Shown here: piece by piece, positions 17,682 through 26,481 of the stretch
How positions within the stretch are numbered: the stretch's first letter is position 1
Layout of the letters: each line of letters opens with the position of its first letter
Assembly (NCBI RefSeq): GCF_938015785.1
Contig: NZ_CALLWC010000065.1
Span: 62,001 to 126,000, forward strand
DNA length: 64,000 bases
Origin: an uncultured Campylobacter sp.
Lineage (GTDB): Bacteria > Campylobacterota > Campylobacteria > Campylobacterales > Campylobacteraceae
Direction: 5' to 3'
Program-made: the position numbers and the translations under genes
Notes under the pieces: model-generated
The model's database searches: none
What the model was told of the DNA's origin: nothing
The model's input: the letters and a program-made list of their open reading frames with translations, nothing else

Positions 17682-19152
17682 CCCCGGGCTCATCTGCGCG
17701 GGTGCAAACAGCGCCGCAGAGCTTTTTGGCGCGTTGTGCGAAAAAAGATCCTCGCTGCGAAAACTTGGCATCTGCGGTAAAAATTTCATCTTTGGGCGCG
17801 TGGATACGCCGCTGCCGCAGATCAAAGATCGCGCCTACGCTACGCGCACGAACGCCCTAGCGCTTTACGCTTGCCTAGGCGTGCAGGGGCAGATCGAGCA
17901 AGCCGTGCAAAAATTCGGCGCGCACCGCGTAGGCGTAGTGTTTGCGACCACCAATACCGGCGTGCAGGAAAACTATGCGGAATTTTTTGCTTGCAATAAG
18001 GACGCGGAAAATTTTATCTCGCAAGACGGCGAGAGCTCCGCGCCGTGCAGTGAAATTTCTACTGCAAACAACGAAAATTTCGCCAAAAATTCAAAAGCCG
18101 TAAACGATAAATTTAAAAACTTCTGCTTCGAGCGCAACTCCCACGCAAACCCCGCAAATTTTATCCGCGAACGCTTCGGGCTAAAATCCGTCGCGATCGG
18201 GGTTTCGAGCGCTTGCACCAGCGGAAACAAAGCTCTCATCGAAGCCTCGCGCCTCATCTGCGCGGGACTTTGCGATGCGGTCGTATTCGGCGGCGCCGAC
18301 GCATTAGACGAGCTCACGCTGCAGGGCTTTAGCGCGCTTGAAATTTTAAGCGAGCAGTCGCTAAAGCCGTTTTCAGAGGCGCGGACAGGTACAAATCTAG
18401 GCGAAGGGGCCTGCGCATTCGTGCTTTCGCGCGAACGCATAAGCGACGTCGCGATTTTGGCTCATGCCGCAAACTCCGACGCCTACCACATCACCAAGCC
18501 CGATCCTAGCGCGCGTATGCAGATCAAAGCGATCAAAACCGCGCTAAAATCGGCGCAGCTGCAAAGCGTGGACTACGTAAATCTACACGGCACGGGCACT
18601 GCGGCTAACGACGCGATGGAGGCCCTGGCTATGAGTGCCGCCCTGCCCTTAGCGCCCGCAAGCTCGTCAAAATGGGCGATCGGACACACCCTGGGCGCTG
18701 CGGGGGCGATCGAGCTTGCCGTGTGCTACGAGGCGATGAGACAGGGCGTGATCCCGCCGAATTTTACGAATGATAAAATTTGGCGCGGCTCGGAGATTGA
18801 AATTTTTCGCGGCGTGCAGCCGCGACGCGGAGAGCGAAACGATGAAATTTTAAATAGCAAAAGCGATCAAATTTCATGCAGCTTGGGCGATGAAATTTTA
18901 CAAAACGCGCAGGGTGAAATTTCAAAAAGCAGCGCGGATGAAATTTTGGCTGCGTCTAAAGCTTTACGAGGCGCGGACGATAAAATTTTAAAAGACGCCG
19001 CGGATCAAGCTTCGCAAACGAGCGAAATTCCGGCTGCGCTGTCTAAATTTAATCTCGCATGCGAAGCCAAAAAAGCGCGCGTAGATACCGCGATGAATCT
19101 AAGCTTTGCTTTCGGCGGCGACAACGCCGTAACCATAATAGGACGCGTATGA
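17662..19152 (+). CDS. Beta-ketoacyl-ACP synthase (ApeO-like) with inserts
   Basis: Thiolase-fold condensing enzyme for polyene chain extension. The catalytic triad is intact: Cys185 in VSSACTSGNKAL, His in LHGTGTAAND, His in IGHTLGAAGAIE. At 496 residues it is about 90 longer than family norm because of two in-frame low-complexity blocks: one near residues 112-160 (Asn/Lys/Ser-rich) and one near residues 388-455, coded by repeated 'gatgaaattttaa..agc' units (DEILNSK, DEILQNA, DEILAAS, DKILKDA) right before the final strand MNLSFAFGGDNAVT. By gene order (N-O-P-Q-R) it corresponds to ApeO, which pairs with the chain-length factor ApeC in characterised APE systems. Confidence 0.87.
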   Translation: MTQYLSSPGLICAGANSAAELFGALCEKRSSLRKLGICGKNFIFGRVDTPLPQIKDRAYATRTNALALYACLGVQGQIEQAVQKFGAHRVGVVFATTNTGVQENYAEFFACNKDAENFISQDGESSAPCSEISTANNENFAKNSKAVNDKFKNFCFERNSHANPANFIRERFGLKSVAIGVSSACTSGNKALIEASRLICAGLCDAVVFGGADALDELTLQGFSALEILSEQSLKPFSEARTGTNLGEGACAFVLSRERISDVAILAHAANSDAYHITKPDPSARMQIKAIKTALKSAQLQSVDYVNLHGTGTAANDAMEALAMSAALPLAPASSSKWAIGHTLGAAGAIELAVCYEAMRQGVIPPNFTNDKIWRGSEIEIFRGVQPRRGERNDEILNSKSDQISCSLGDEILQNAQGEISKSSADEILAASKALRGADDKILKDAADQASQTSEIPAALSKFNLACEAKKARVDTAMNLSFAFGGDNAVTIIGRV

Positions 19153-19577
19153 AAGCCTCTAGCATCCTACCGCAGAGCGGATATATGGTCTTCGCGGATG
19201 AAATTTTAGAGATTAGCGACGGATATGCGAGCTGTGCATTTAGCGTTAAAGAGGACTCACCGTTTACCGAAGACGGCGAGCTCGACAGCTACGCGTATAT
19301 GGAGATAATGGCGCAGTGTATCGGCGTGTATTCGGGCTACAGAAACGACGGCGAGGCGAGGCTTGGGTTTTTGCTGGGCGTGCGGAACCTGGATATTTCG
19401 CGTGCAAGCCTGAAGGTGGGCGAGCGCGTAATCACGACGGCGAGGCAGAGCGTAAGCGACGGCGAGGGACTATATATCTTCGACTGCGAGATCCGCTGCG
19501 GCGACGAACATATCGCAAGCGCCACGCTTAGCGTGATGAACCCAAACGATGAAATGCTAAAGAGTATAAATGGCTAA
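19149..19577 (+). CDS. Hotdog-fold 3-hydroxyacyl-ACP dehydratase (ApeP-like)
   Basis: 142 residues from the ATG at 19149, which overlaps the ketosynthase stop (ATGA); an earlier frame extension to 19059 lies inside the ketosynthase gene and is rejected. The sequence resembles the FabZ-related COG4706 dehydratases of aryl-polyene clusters, with a hotdog pattern (LDSYAYMEIMAQCIGVYSGY, FLLGVRNLDISRASLKVGERV). In characterised systems ApeP works as a heterodimer with ApeI; here the ApeI domain is fused to the ligase near 28.8-29.1 kb. It removes water to set each conjugated double bond. The next gene overlaps it by 8 bases. Confidence 0.82.
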   Translation: MKASSILPQSGYMVFADEILEISDGYASCAFSVKEDSPFTEDGELDSYAYMEIMAQCIGVYSGYRNDGEARLGFLLGVRNLDISRASLKVGERVITTARQSVSDGEGLYIFDCEIRCGDEHIASATLSVMNPNDEMLKSING

Positions 19578-20304
19578 GAGAATTTTAATCACCGGAGCAA
19601 GCGGCGGTATCGGCGAGGCGTGCGCGTTAAATTTAGCGCAAAAGGGTTACGGCTTGGCGCTAAACGGGCGCAACGAAGCAAAGCTAAAAGACGTGGCGAG
19701 GCGCTGCTTGGACGCGGGCGCGGCGGAAGTTCAAATTTTAAAATTTGACGTCGCAGATACCGCTGCGGCGCAGAAGCGGATCGAAGCAGACATAGAGGCA
19801 AACGGCGCATACTGGGGCATCGTGCTAAACGCTGGCATCACGCGAGATAACTCCTTCGTGTGGTTCGAGCGCGAGGATTGGCAAAGCGTGATAGATACGA
19901 ATTTAGGCGGGTTTTATAACGTCCTAAAGCCCGCGCTGATGCCGATAATCCGCGCCAAAAAGGGCGGGCGTATCGTGGTGATGAGCTCGGTTAGCGGAAT
20001 TGCCGGCAACCGCGGCCAGAGCAACTACGCCGCTAGCAAAGGAGGCCTAATCGCCGCGGCAAAATCCCTGGCGATAGAGCTTGCAAGTCGCAAGATCACG
20101 GTAAACGTGGTAGCTCCCGGGCTCATCAAAACAGCGATGAGCGAAGGTATAAATGAAGCCGCAAGCGAGCAAATTTTAAGCGCAATCCCGCTAGGCCGCA
20201 TCGGCGAGCCGAGCGAAGTGGCGCATTTGGTGGAGTTTTTACTAAGCGAAAATTCCGCATACATCACAAAAGAGGTTATTAAAATAGACGGTGGATTATG
20301 TTAA
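19570..20304 (+). CDS. 3-oxoacyl-ACP reductase (ApeQ-like, FabG family)
   Basis: 244-residue short-chain dehydrogenase. The NAD(P)-binding motif is TGASGGIGEA at residues 7-16, and the catalytic Ser-Tyr-Lys set lies in MSSVSGIAGNRGQSNYAASKGG. The C-terminal SENSAYITKEVIKIDGGL fits FabG. It reduces the keto group formed in each extension cycle before dehydration. The ATG overlaps the dehydratase gene, and the next ketosynthase gene starts within its last codons, so it is tightly coupled inside the APE operon. Confidence 0.9.
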   Translation: MAKRILITGASGGIGEACALNLAQKGYGLALNGRNEAKLKDVARRCLDAGAAEVQILKFDVADTAAAQKRIEADIEANGAYWGIVLNAGITRDNSFVWFEREDWQSVIDTNLGGFYNVLKPALMPIIRAKKGGRIVVMSSVSGIAGNRGQSNYAASKGGLIAAAKSLAIELASRKITVNVVAPGLIKTAMSEGINEAASEQILSAIPLGRIGEPSEVAHLVEFLLSENSAYITKEVIKIDGGLC

Positions 20305-21527
20305 ATAGAGTAGTTATTACGGGTTTTGGCAACGTCTGTGCATTCGGGCGGGACTGGGCGAGCATAAAGCAGAATTTGGCGCATCAAAAAAGCGCCGTAG
20401 TTTATATGAGCGAATGGGATATCTTCGGCGAGGAGCTAAACACCAGGCTTGGTGCGCCGATACAAAACTACGCGCCGCCTGCGCACTGGAGCCGCAAAGA
20501 TACCCGCTCGATGGGCAAGGTAGCGATGTTTGGCGTAGATGCTGCGGGCGAAGCTCTGGCGGATGCGGGACTTTTAGATGATGAGCGCATAAAGGACGGT
20601 CGTATGGGCGTCGCAGCGGGTAGCTGTAGCGGCGATGCGAAGGCTACTGGCGAGGTCATAGATATTTTGCATGGCAAGGATAGCACCTTCAACGCCAACT
20701 CATACGTAAAGATGATGCCCCACACCGTCGCTGCGAATATCGCGATCTACTACGGACTAAAAGGCAGGCTCATACCTACGAGCTCTGCGTGCACGAGCGC
20801 GTCTCAAGCGATCGGCTACTCCTACGAAGCGATAAAATTTGGCCTTGCGGATATGATGCTGGCAGGCGGCGCGGATGAGCTACACCCAAGCCAGGCATTC
20901 GTATTCGATAAGCTCTACGCGACAAGCTGCAAAAACGACACCCCTACCCTCAGCCCTGCACCTTTTGATATAGCGCGCGATGGACTGGTTTTGGGCGAAG
21001 GCGGCGTTATATTCGTGCTGGAAAGCCTCAGAAGCGCCCTTGCGCGCGGCGCTAAAATTTACGCCGAGATAGTAGGATTCGGCACAACCTGCGACGGCAC
21101 GCATATCACCCGCCCGCAGAGCGAGACTATGCGTGCGGCGATGCAGCTGGCGCTCAAAGATGCCGCGATTTCGCCGGATCTCATCGGGCACGTAAACGCC
21201 CACGCTACGGCGACCAAGCAGGGCGACGTCGCAGAATCTACGGCGACGCATGAAATTTTCGGCTCGCAGACGCCCGTGAGCTCTTATAAAGGCTATTTGG
21301 GTCATACTTTGGGCGCGTGCGGGGCGCTGGAGAGCTTCATCTCGGTGATGATGATGAATGAGGGGCTATTCTATCCGAATCTAAATTTACAAGCTATCGA
21401 TCCGGAATGTGCGCCGCTTAGGTACCTCACGCAGCCACAGGAGATAGAGACGAATTACGTTATGAATAACAACTTCGCTTTCGGCGGCGTGAACACCTCT
21501 TTGATTTTTAAAAAATTTATCGATTAA
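20298..21527 (+). CDS. Beta-ketoacyl-ACP synthase (ApeR-like)
   Basis: 409 residues, normal KAS II length and without inserts, unlike the first ketosynthase of the cluster. Catalytic Cys165 in TSSACTSASQAIG, His in NAHATATKQGD and His in GYLGHTLGACGALES are all present, followed by NNNFAFGGVNTSL. By position after the ketoreductase it corresponds to ApeR, a second condensing enzyme in APE systems whose exact step (priming or extension) is not settled by sequence. RBS and start overlap the ketoreductase gene. Confidence 0.9.
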   Translation: MLNRVVITGFGNVCAFGRDWASIKQNLAHQKSAVVYMSEWDIFGEELNTRLGAPIQNYAPPAHWSRKDTRSMGKVAMFGVDAAGEALADAGLLDDERIKDGRMGVAAGSCSGDAKATGEVIDILHGKDSTFNANSYVKMMPHTVAANIAIYYGLKGRLIPTSSACTSASQAIGYSYEAIKFGLADMMLAGGADELHPSQAFVFDKLYATSCKNDTPTLSPAPFDIARDGLVLGEGGVIFVLESLRSALARGAKIYAEIVGFGTTCDGTHITRPQSETMRAAMQLALKDAAISPDLIGHVNAHATATKQGDVAESTATHEIFGSQTPVSSYKGYLGHTLGACGALESFISVMMMNEGLFYPNLNLQAIDPECAPLRYLTQPQEIETNYVMNNNFAFGGVNTSLIFKKFID

Positions 21528-21537
21528 AGGAGAGAAA

Positions 21538-21960
21538 ATGAAAAAATTTCTATTTTTCGCAGTTGCGGCGCTTTTCGTCGCTAATGCGGCTTATGCCAAA
21601 AACGACATCGTGCGTTTTCCGATCGCCGCGGCACTCGCAGAGCCTGATGCTAAAGCTAAGCTTGATCCGAACATAAAATTCTACTTCGGCAACAAATCCG
21701 CAGGTAGAAAGATCACGCAGCAGCTAAGCTCGAACAAAAAAACAAACAGCATCAACAAGACCGATCAAGCCGCATGCAACCGCGCGTTTTTGTCGGCACT
21801 GCTTAGCTTTCAAGACCGAGCCAAAAAAGAGGGTGGCAACAAGGTCGTAAACATCACGAGCTACTATTACAAAAACGTTTTCGTGAGCGACAAGGAGTTT
21901 GAATGCGGCGTAGGCTCGATAATGAACGGCGTCACGCTAAGAGGCTATATTGCAAAATAA
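21538..21960 (+). CDS. Secreted protein of unknown function in the APE cluster
   Basis: 140 residues with a clear signal peptide (KKFLFFAVAALFVANAAYA) and ribosome site AAAGGAGAGAAA. The mature part has a Lys-rich middle (GRKITQQLSSNKKTNS), two cysteines (AACNRAF and FECGVG), and a conserved-looking stretch KEGGNKVVNITSYYYKN. Small periplasmic proteins of this kind, often mislabelled 'excinuclease ATPase subunit', occur in some aryl-polyene clusters, but I cannot verify the match. It may act in periplasmic transport or maturation of the lipid. The next gene starts inside its last four codons. Confidence 0.75.
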   Translation: MKKFLFFAVAALFVANAAYAKNDIVRFPIAAALAEPDAKAKLDPNIKFYFGNKSAGRKITQQLSSNKKTNSINKTDQAACNRAFLSALLSFQDRAKKEGGNKVVNITSYYYKNVFVSDKEFECGVGSIMNGVTLRGYIAK

Positions 21961-23419
21961 ACTAAGCTTCGGCGTAGCTTACGCAAGCGCGATAATTTCG
22001 GGCGAGCCGGCGGAGTTTTATAAAAATTTCGCCGCTTGCTCGGACGGAATTTCCGAAGTAAATTTAGGCGGAAATTCCGATCTCGCTTGCGATACAGGTC
22101 AAAATTTTACGTATGATTTTACGGCAAATTCTACGCAAGATTTTACAGATATTTTGGACTGCGAGCAGAATTCTATCAATTCCTCAAATTTTGCAGCGTG
22201 CAAAAATAACGAAAACGCGGGTTGTGACCTTGCTACAGAAGGTTTTGATGAAAATTCTATTAAGCCCCACTCGGAGCTAGGATTAAAACAAGAAGCGGAT
22301 GCGTCTAAATTTAACTCCTCGCGCGCTTTTGATTGCAACTCCGAAGAGGCGGCGGAGCTTTATAAAAATTTCGCCGCGCGCGAGGACGAAGCTTTACAAA
22401 ATAGCTCTGTAGAAAATTTAGAAATCGCTGCCCGCTTAAAAGAGGAAATTTTAGCACTCGAAGCTTTAAAGAAAAAGCCGGCTCTTGCGCACATCCCGCC
22501 GTTGCAGCGCCGCCGCTTGGGGCTTGGGGCGAAGCTTTGCATCTCGCTTTTAGGCGAAATTTCGCAAAATACGCCGCAGAGCTTAGCCGAGAAAAGCTCC
22601 TTAAATTCTACGTCGCAAGATTTAGATGCGAATAAAAGCCAGGCCGCCGCGCAAAACCTGTCGCCGCAGGATTTTTCAAATGAAAATTCCTTAAATTCGG
22701 CAAGGCAAAATTTCAAAACAGACGATAATGCCGCGACGCAGCACTCGGAGCTGCCGCTCGTTTTTTGCTCGCGTCTCGGCGAGATCAACCGCTGTTTTAA
22801 CCTGCTCGGCTCGATGAGGGAAAGCGTTTCGCCTTCGAGCTTTTGCGTCAGCGTACTCAACGCGATCGCGGCGCAAAATGCGATTTTTACGCAAAACCAC
22901 GCCGAAATTTCGACGATCTCTGCGGCGTGTGCGCTTGAAAACGGCGCAATAATCGCCGCTGCAAGGCTGAAAGAAGGCGCGGAAAATTCCTACTCCGCGC
23001 AGGACGCAAACGAAAATGGAAAAAACGGCGAATGCAAGTCGGATAACGATAAAATCGCCCTGCTCTGCTATTTTGAAGAGGCAAATAACGACTATCTGAA
23101 GCGCTGCGACTTTGCCTGTGCCCTACTTCTGGTGCTTCAGCGAGGAGATGACGTGCAGATTGAAATTTCACCGCACATTACGGACGCGACGGCACAGAGC
23201 CTGGGGGCACAAGATCCAAAACCGCGAGCCGAGAATGAAATTTTACGAAGCTTTAAAAAAGGCGGCGAGATCCCGCTAGATACCGCGGTGGAATTTTTGG
23301 CCAAAATCCTCTTCGGCAAGCGCGAATGGCGCAGTAGCGACGGGGTTTTGGACTATCTTTGGCGCGTCAAAGATCCCGCCAAAATCGCAGCTTTTTTAAG
23401 GCAAAATCGTGAGCATTAA
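21950..23419 (+). CDS. Ketosynthase-like chain-length factor (ApeC-like) with inserts
   Basis: 489 residues from a TTG start overlapping the previous gene (AAGAGG nearby). Recognisable pieces of the truncated ketosynthase family PF13723 are PPLQRRRLGLGAKLCISLL, LPLVFCSRLGEINRCFNLL and VSPSSFCVSVLNAIAAQNAIF, with no catalytic Cys at the usual place, as expected for a chain-length factor that pairs with ApeO. The family is ~230-250 residues; here two in-frame low-complexity regions (about residues 25-150 and 195-260) are built from 'gcgcaaaattttt/aaattctac' type repeats. Its stop is overlapped by a repeat-derived open frame. Confidence 0.78.
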   Translation: MQNKLSFGVAYASAIISGEPAEFYKNFAACSDGISEVNLGGNSDLACDTGQNFTYDFTANSTQDFTDILDCEQNSINSSNFAACKNNENAGCDLATEGFDENSIKPHSELGLKQEADASKFNSSRAFDCNSEEAAELYKNFAAREDEALQNSSVENLEIAARLKEEILALEALKKKPALAHIPPLQRRRLGLGAKLCISLLGEISQNTPQSLAEKSSLNSTSQDLDANKSQAAAQNLSPQDFSNENSLNSARQNFKTDDNAATQHSELPLVFCSRLGEINRCFNLLGSMRESVSPSSFCVSVLNAIAAQNAIFTQNHAEISTISAACALENGAIIAAARLKEGAENSYSAQDANENGKNGECKSDNDKIALLCYFEEANNDYLKRCDFACALLLVLQRGDDVQIEISPHITDATAQSLGAQDPKPRAENEILRSFKKGGEIPLDTAVEFLAKILFGKREWRSSDGVLDYLWRVKDPAKIAAFLRQNREH

Positions 23420-24506
23420 AATAGCAAAATTTCATCGCATGTGCAAGCGCGGTGAGACGAATAAATTTGACCAAAATCTCAGGCTACACGGAGCCGCAAA
23501 AGCCCGAATGACGAGCTTTAAATTTAGCCTCTCCTCCAAGCTCAGATATAGTGAAAGTTTTAAATTTAGCTGCGCTATCGAATATGAGCTCAGCCAAACG
23601 GCGCATCTTAAAAGCACGCCGAAAGGGCGCGCACCGTGCGCCCCCAAATCGCGTTGCAATGAGGCGCGCTGCGAAGATGCGCCGCCGAGGCATACGCAAC
23701 AAACCCAAAAAAATCCGCCTAAACGCTGCGAGCTGCGAGCTATAAAAATTTTACTGCAGCGGCGCATGGAAGACACCGTAAAATTTCGCTATAAACACAG
23801 ATGCGGCAGGCTGAAACGGTACGCGCATCAGGCTGTAAATTTCATAAATTTAGCAGAGCAAAGCTTGGGCTACGAGTTTAAATTTAGCCGCGCGATGAAC
23901 CGAGTAGCCGCTCAGGCAAAATGCGCACGACAAAGCGTTGCGATGAATTTCAAATTTAACTGCGCCGCGAGCTATAAATTTAATCAAACGGCGCGTCATA
24001 TGGTAGCGCCAAAACAGCATATACGGCGCTTCGCAGAAATTCTATCGCAACGGCGCGCGTGGCAAACCGAGGAAATTCTACCGCAACGATACGCGCGGCA
24101 AAAGATAGAAGCTCCATCGCTGCAATACGCACGACGAAGCACGTGGCAAGCTGAGGAAATTTTACTGGGGCAGCATATACGGCAAACGGCAAGAATTCCA
24201 CAAAAACGCAGTTTATCGTGCGCCGCAAAAATTTTATTGTTTCGGCACACGCAGAGCGCCGAGATCGCCTCCGCTCAGATCATGAAAGCTCTATTATTTC
24301 GGCGCATACCGCGAGGAGAAATATCGCGCGCAGAAAACTGCGAAAACTCCGCTGCGATGCGGCGAGCGGCAAGCCGTAGAAATTTTATCGAGATCGCGCG
24401 CATGACGAGCCATCAAATCCCCGCCGAGAACCACAAAATCATCGCCGAAAACTGTAAAATCCTCATCGAGAGGCATAAAATCCCCGCCGAAAGAGGCGCC
24501 GCGTAA
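23409..24506 (+). CDS. Repeat-derived open frame inside the APE operon, doubtful gene
   Basis: A GTG-started frame of 365 codons (AAGG 7 bases upstream) that overlaps the chain-length factor stop and ends by TAATG overlap at the acyltransferase start. The translation is extremely rich in Arg, Lys, Ala, Phe and His, lacks hydrophobic core patterning, and repeats units such as FKFS, QRYARQ, AEEIL and ENHKI that come from AAATTT-type and 'gcggcatacgcgg' repeats. I recognise no family. It may be non-coding repeat expansion that stays open by composition, or a translated linker that keeps ribosomes moving to the acyltransferase gene, whose ribosome site lies within it. Confidence 0.3.
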   Translation: MSIKIAKFHRMCKRGETNKFDQNLRLHGAAKARMTSFKFSLSSKLRYSESFKFSCAIEYELSQTAHLKSTPKGRAPCAPKSRCNEARCEDAPPRHTQQTQKNPPKRCELRAIKILLQRRMEDTVKFRYKHRCGRLKRYAHQAVNFINLAEQSLGYEFKFSRAMNRVAAQAKCARQSVAMNFKFNCAASYKFNQTARHMVAPKQHIRRFAEILSQRRAWQTEEILPQRYARQKIEAPSLQYARRSTWQAEEILLGQHIRQTARIPQKRSLSCAAKILLFRHTQSAEIASAQIMKALLFRRIPRGEISRAENCENSAAMRRAASRRNFIEIARMTSHQIPAENHKIIAENCKILIERHKIPAERGAA

Positions 24507-25261
24507 TGAAGCAGGCAAATCCGATAAGGCGCAAGCTTAAACAGATCGGCATCGCGTTATCCTTCTCAAGCTTCGGCGCGCTGTGTATGATAGGCAACCT
24601 GCTCTTCCTCCCCGTAGCGCTGCTGAGGCTAAACCGCATAGAGGTCGTGCGAAATTTCGTGCGCGATTTTATAATGATCTCGTGGCGCATATTTTTGCTG
24701 CTAGCGCGTCTTTACGGCAGCATCGGCGTGAACTGGCGCTGCAAGCTCCCGCCTAGCGGCACTCTCATCATCGCAAACCACCCTAGCCTGCTTGACGTGG
24801 TGATCTTTTTAGCTCACGTGCGGCGCGCAAACTGCGTAGTCAAGGAAAGTCTGTGTAAAAATCCCTTCCTCTCCGCCGCCATCGCAGCCGCGGGCTACAT
24901 CCCAAACACCGGCTCGGAAGCGATGATAGATGCATGCCGCAGCGCCCTTGAGCGAGGAGAAAGCCTAATCATCTTCCCAGAGGGCACGCGCACCGCAGAT
25001 CGCATCGCCATGCACAAAGCAGCGTTTTACATCGCGATAAATTTCGCAAAAAATATGAATTGCGTCGCGATAAAAATGGATCCTAAAAGCCTAAAAAAAG
25101 GACAAGTATGGTACGATACGCCCGAGGTTCGGATGAAGTACGACCTCTACGAGCTGTGCGCGCTGGATCTAACGAGCTTTGAGCCGGATCGCCCAAACCC
25201 GATCCGAGTGCGCAAACTCTACGAAAAAATATCAAATCTATATGAAAAGGAGAATCTGTGA
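24506..25261 (+). CDS. Lysophospholipid-type acyltransferase (ApeD-like)
   Basis: 251 residues, PlsC family. The catalytic motif NHPSLLDVV (HX4D) lies near residue 88 and the substrate motif FPEGTRT near residue 155; a hydrophobic N-terminal segment (LCMIGNLLFLPVALLRL) anchors it to the inner membrane. In aryl-polyene clusters this enzyme (ApeD) is placed in assembly of the lipid anchor. It is followed directly by two acyl carrier protein genes, with the stop overlapping the first. Confidence 0.87.
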   Translation: MKQANPIRRKLKQIGIALSFSSFGALCMIGNLLFLPVALLRLNRIEVVRNFVRDFIMISWRIFLLLARLYGSIGVNWRCKLPPSGTLIIANHPSLLDVVIFLAHVRRANCVVKESLCKNPFLSAAIAAAGYIPNTGSEAMIDACRSALERGESLIIFPEGTRTADRIAMHKAAFYIAINFAKNMNCVAIKMDPKSLKKGQVWYDTPEVRMKYDLYELCALDLTSFEPDRPNPIRVRKLYEKISNLYEKENL

Positions 25262-25524
25262 ACGAAGAAATTTTGGAGCTTAAGGAACTGATCATTTCGG
25301 GGCTGAACCTCGAAGACGTCGCGCCGGGCGACATAAATGACGATGAGCCGCTTTTTGGCGACGGGCTCGGGCTCGATTCGGTCGATGCGCTGGAGCTAGG
25401 GCTTTTGGTGCAGAAAAAATACGGCATCGTGCTTAACTCAAAAACCCAAAATTTAAAGCAAATTTTCTCATCCGTTGCGTCTTTGGCGCAATACATCGCC
25501 GAAAATAGGAGTAAAAATGAGTAA
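25258..25524 (+). CDS. Acyl carrier protein (ApeE-like)
   Basis: 88 residues from a GTG start that overlaps the acyltransferase stop; AAAAGGAGAATCT precedes it. The phosphopantetheine attachment site is Ser41 in GLGLDSVDALEL. Acidic, four-helix ACP pattern. It carries intermediates of the aryl polyene made by the cluster's ketosynthases and would be activated by the cluster's own phosphopantetheinyl transferase. Confidence 0.93.
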   Translation: MNEEILELKELIISGLNLEDVAPGDINDDEPLFGDGLGLDSVDALELGLLVQKKYGIVLNSKTQNLKQIFSSVASLAQYIAENRSKNE

Positions 25525-25795
25525 AGATGAAATTTTTGAAATTTTAAAAAAGGCGCTCGTGGAGCTTTTTGAGATCGACGAGAGCAAGGTCGTGCCTGAG
25601 GCTAAAATTTACGAGGATCTGCAGATCGACAGCATCGACGCGATCGATCTGGTCGATTACGTCAAGAAAAACACGGGCTACAAGCTGATGCCAGATGATT
25701 TTAAAAATATCCAAACTCTCGGCGACATCGTGGATGCCGTAGCCACAAAGCTCGATCAGGGCGCGAGCGGGGAAACTACGAGCGGCGAGAGTTAA
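25517..25795 (+). CDS. Acyl carrier protein (ApeF-like)
   Basis: 92 residues from the ATG at 25517 (AGGAGTAAAA upstream, overlapping the previous stop); an upstream frame extension is rejected. The attachment site is Ser39 in LQIDSIDAIDL. The C-terminus after residue ~80 is Gly/Ser/Thr/Glu-rich. Paired ACPs are a hallmark of aryl-polyene clusters, one often dedicated to the aryl starter unit; which is which is not decided here. Confidence 0.93.
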   Translation: MSKDEIFEILKKALVELFEIDESKVVPEAKIYEDLQIDSIDAIDLVDYVKKNTGYKLMPDDFKNIQTLGDIVDAVATKLDQGASGETTSGES

Positions 25796-26481
25796 ATTTC
25801 GCCGTGCGGCGCGGCAAGATCGCGTGCGTTGCGGTTTGGTAGTTTACTTTGCGGCGGCGTTTGGCTTGATAGATAGCATACGGCGGCGTTTGTTTGACGG
25901 CGCATGTTGAATTGATAACGTGCGGCACATATTATCAAAGGTGTGCGGCGAGCGGAGAACGTTTTATTAAAGCATGAGGAAGCGAGCGGCTTTTACGGGC
26001 TTAGCACTTAAGCGGCACGACACAAAGTCCGCTTGCCCACCGCTTTTGGGCTAGTATGTAAAGCGCTTTGCAGATTTAAATTTTAAAATTTTAATCTGCG
26101 AGCTTGAATGAAATTTTGAAATTTTAAAAGGCATTGTTTCTTTTGCGACCGCTGTTTTCGTAAAATTTCAAAATTTTAAAATTTCGGCTAAATTTGATTT
26201 AGCGGATCTGATCGCGGGTGCGGCAGTGCGAGTTAAATTAAGGTGCGGCTAAATTTAAAAGCGGCGAGCAAAACTAAATAAATTTTAAAAGTGTGGCATC
26301 TAAAATCGAACGCTAAGGCCAAATTTAAAGTATCGAAGCGTAGTAATAATCGCGCCAATCGCACCCGCGGCAAGAGCCTAAGCGCCGTAACAAAAACCAA
26401 AACTACCGCAGCAAAGCCCAACGCCGTGACAAAGCTAAACCGCCGCGGCAAAAACCAAGCCCTCGCGGCTAAATTTAAGGA
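25796..26481. other. 0.7-kb repeat-rich gap inside the APE cluster
   Basis: Between the second ACP and the ApeG-like gene, all on the plus strand, lies ~690 bases with no credible gene. It opens with GC-rich 'gcggcgtttg' near-repeats (25840-25910), then AAATTTTAAAATTTT-type blocks (26070-26190, 26225-26290). A 73-codon Lys/Asn-rich frame (26291-26512) is repeat-derived. This gap could split the cluster into two transcription units; I see no clear promoter or terminator. Confidence 0.6.

Noticed and set aside
21538..21960. Annotation as an excinuclease ATPase subunit
   Set aside because: Proteins like this often bear that label, but it has a signal peptide, only 140 residues and no Walker motifs, so it cannot be UvrA-like.
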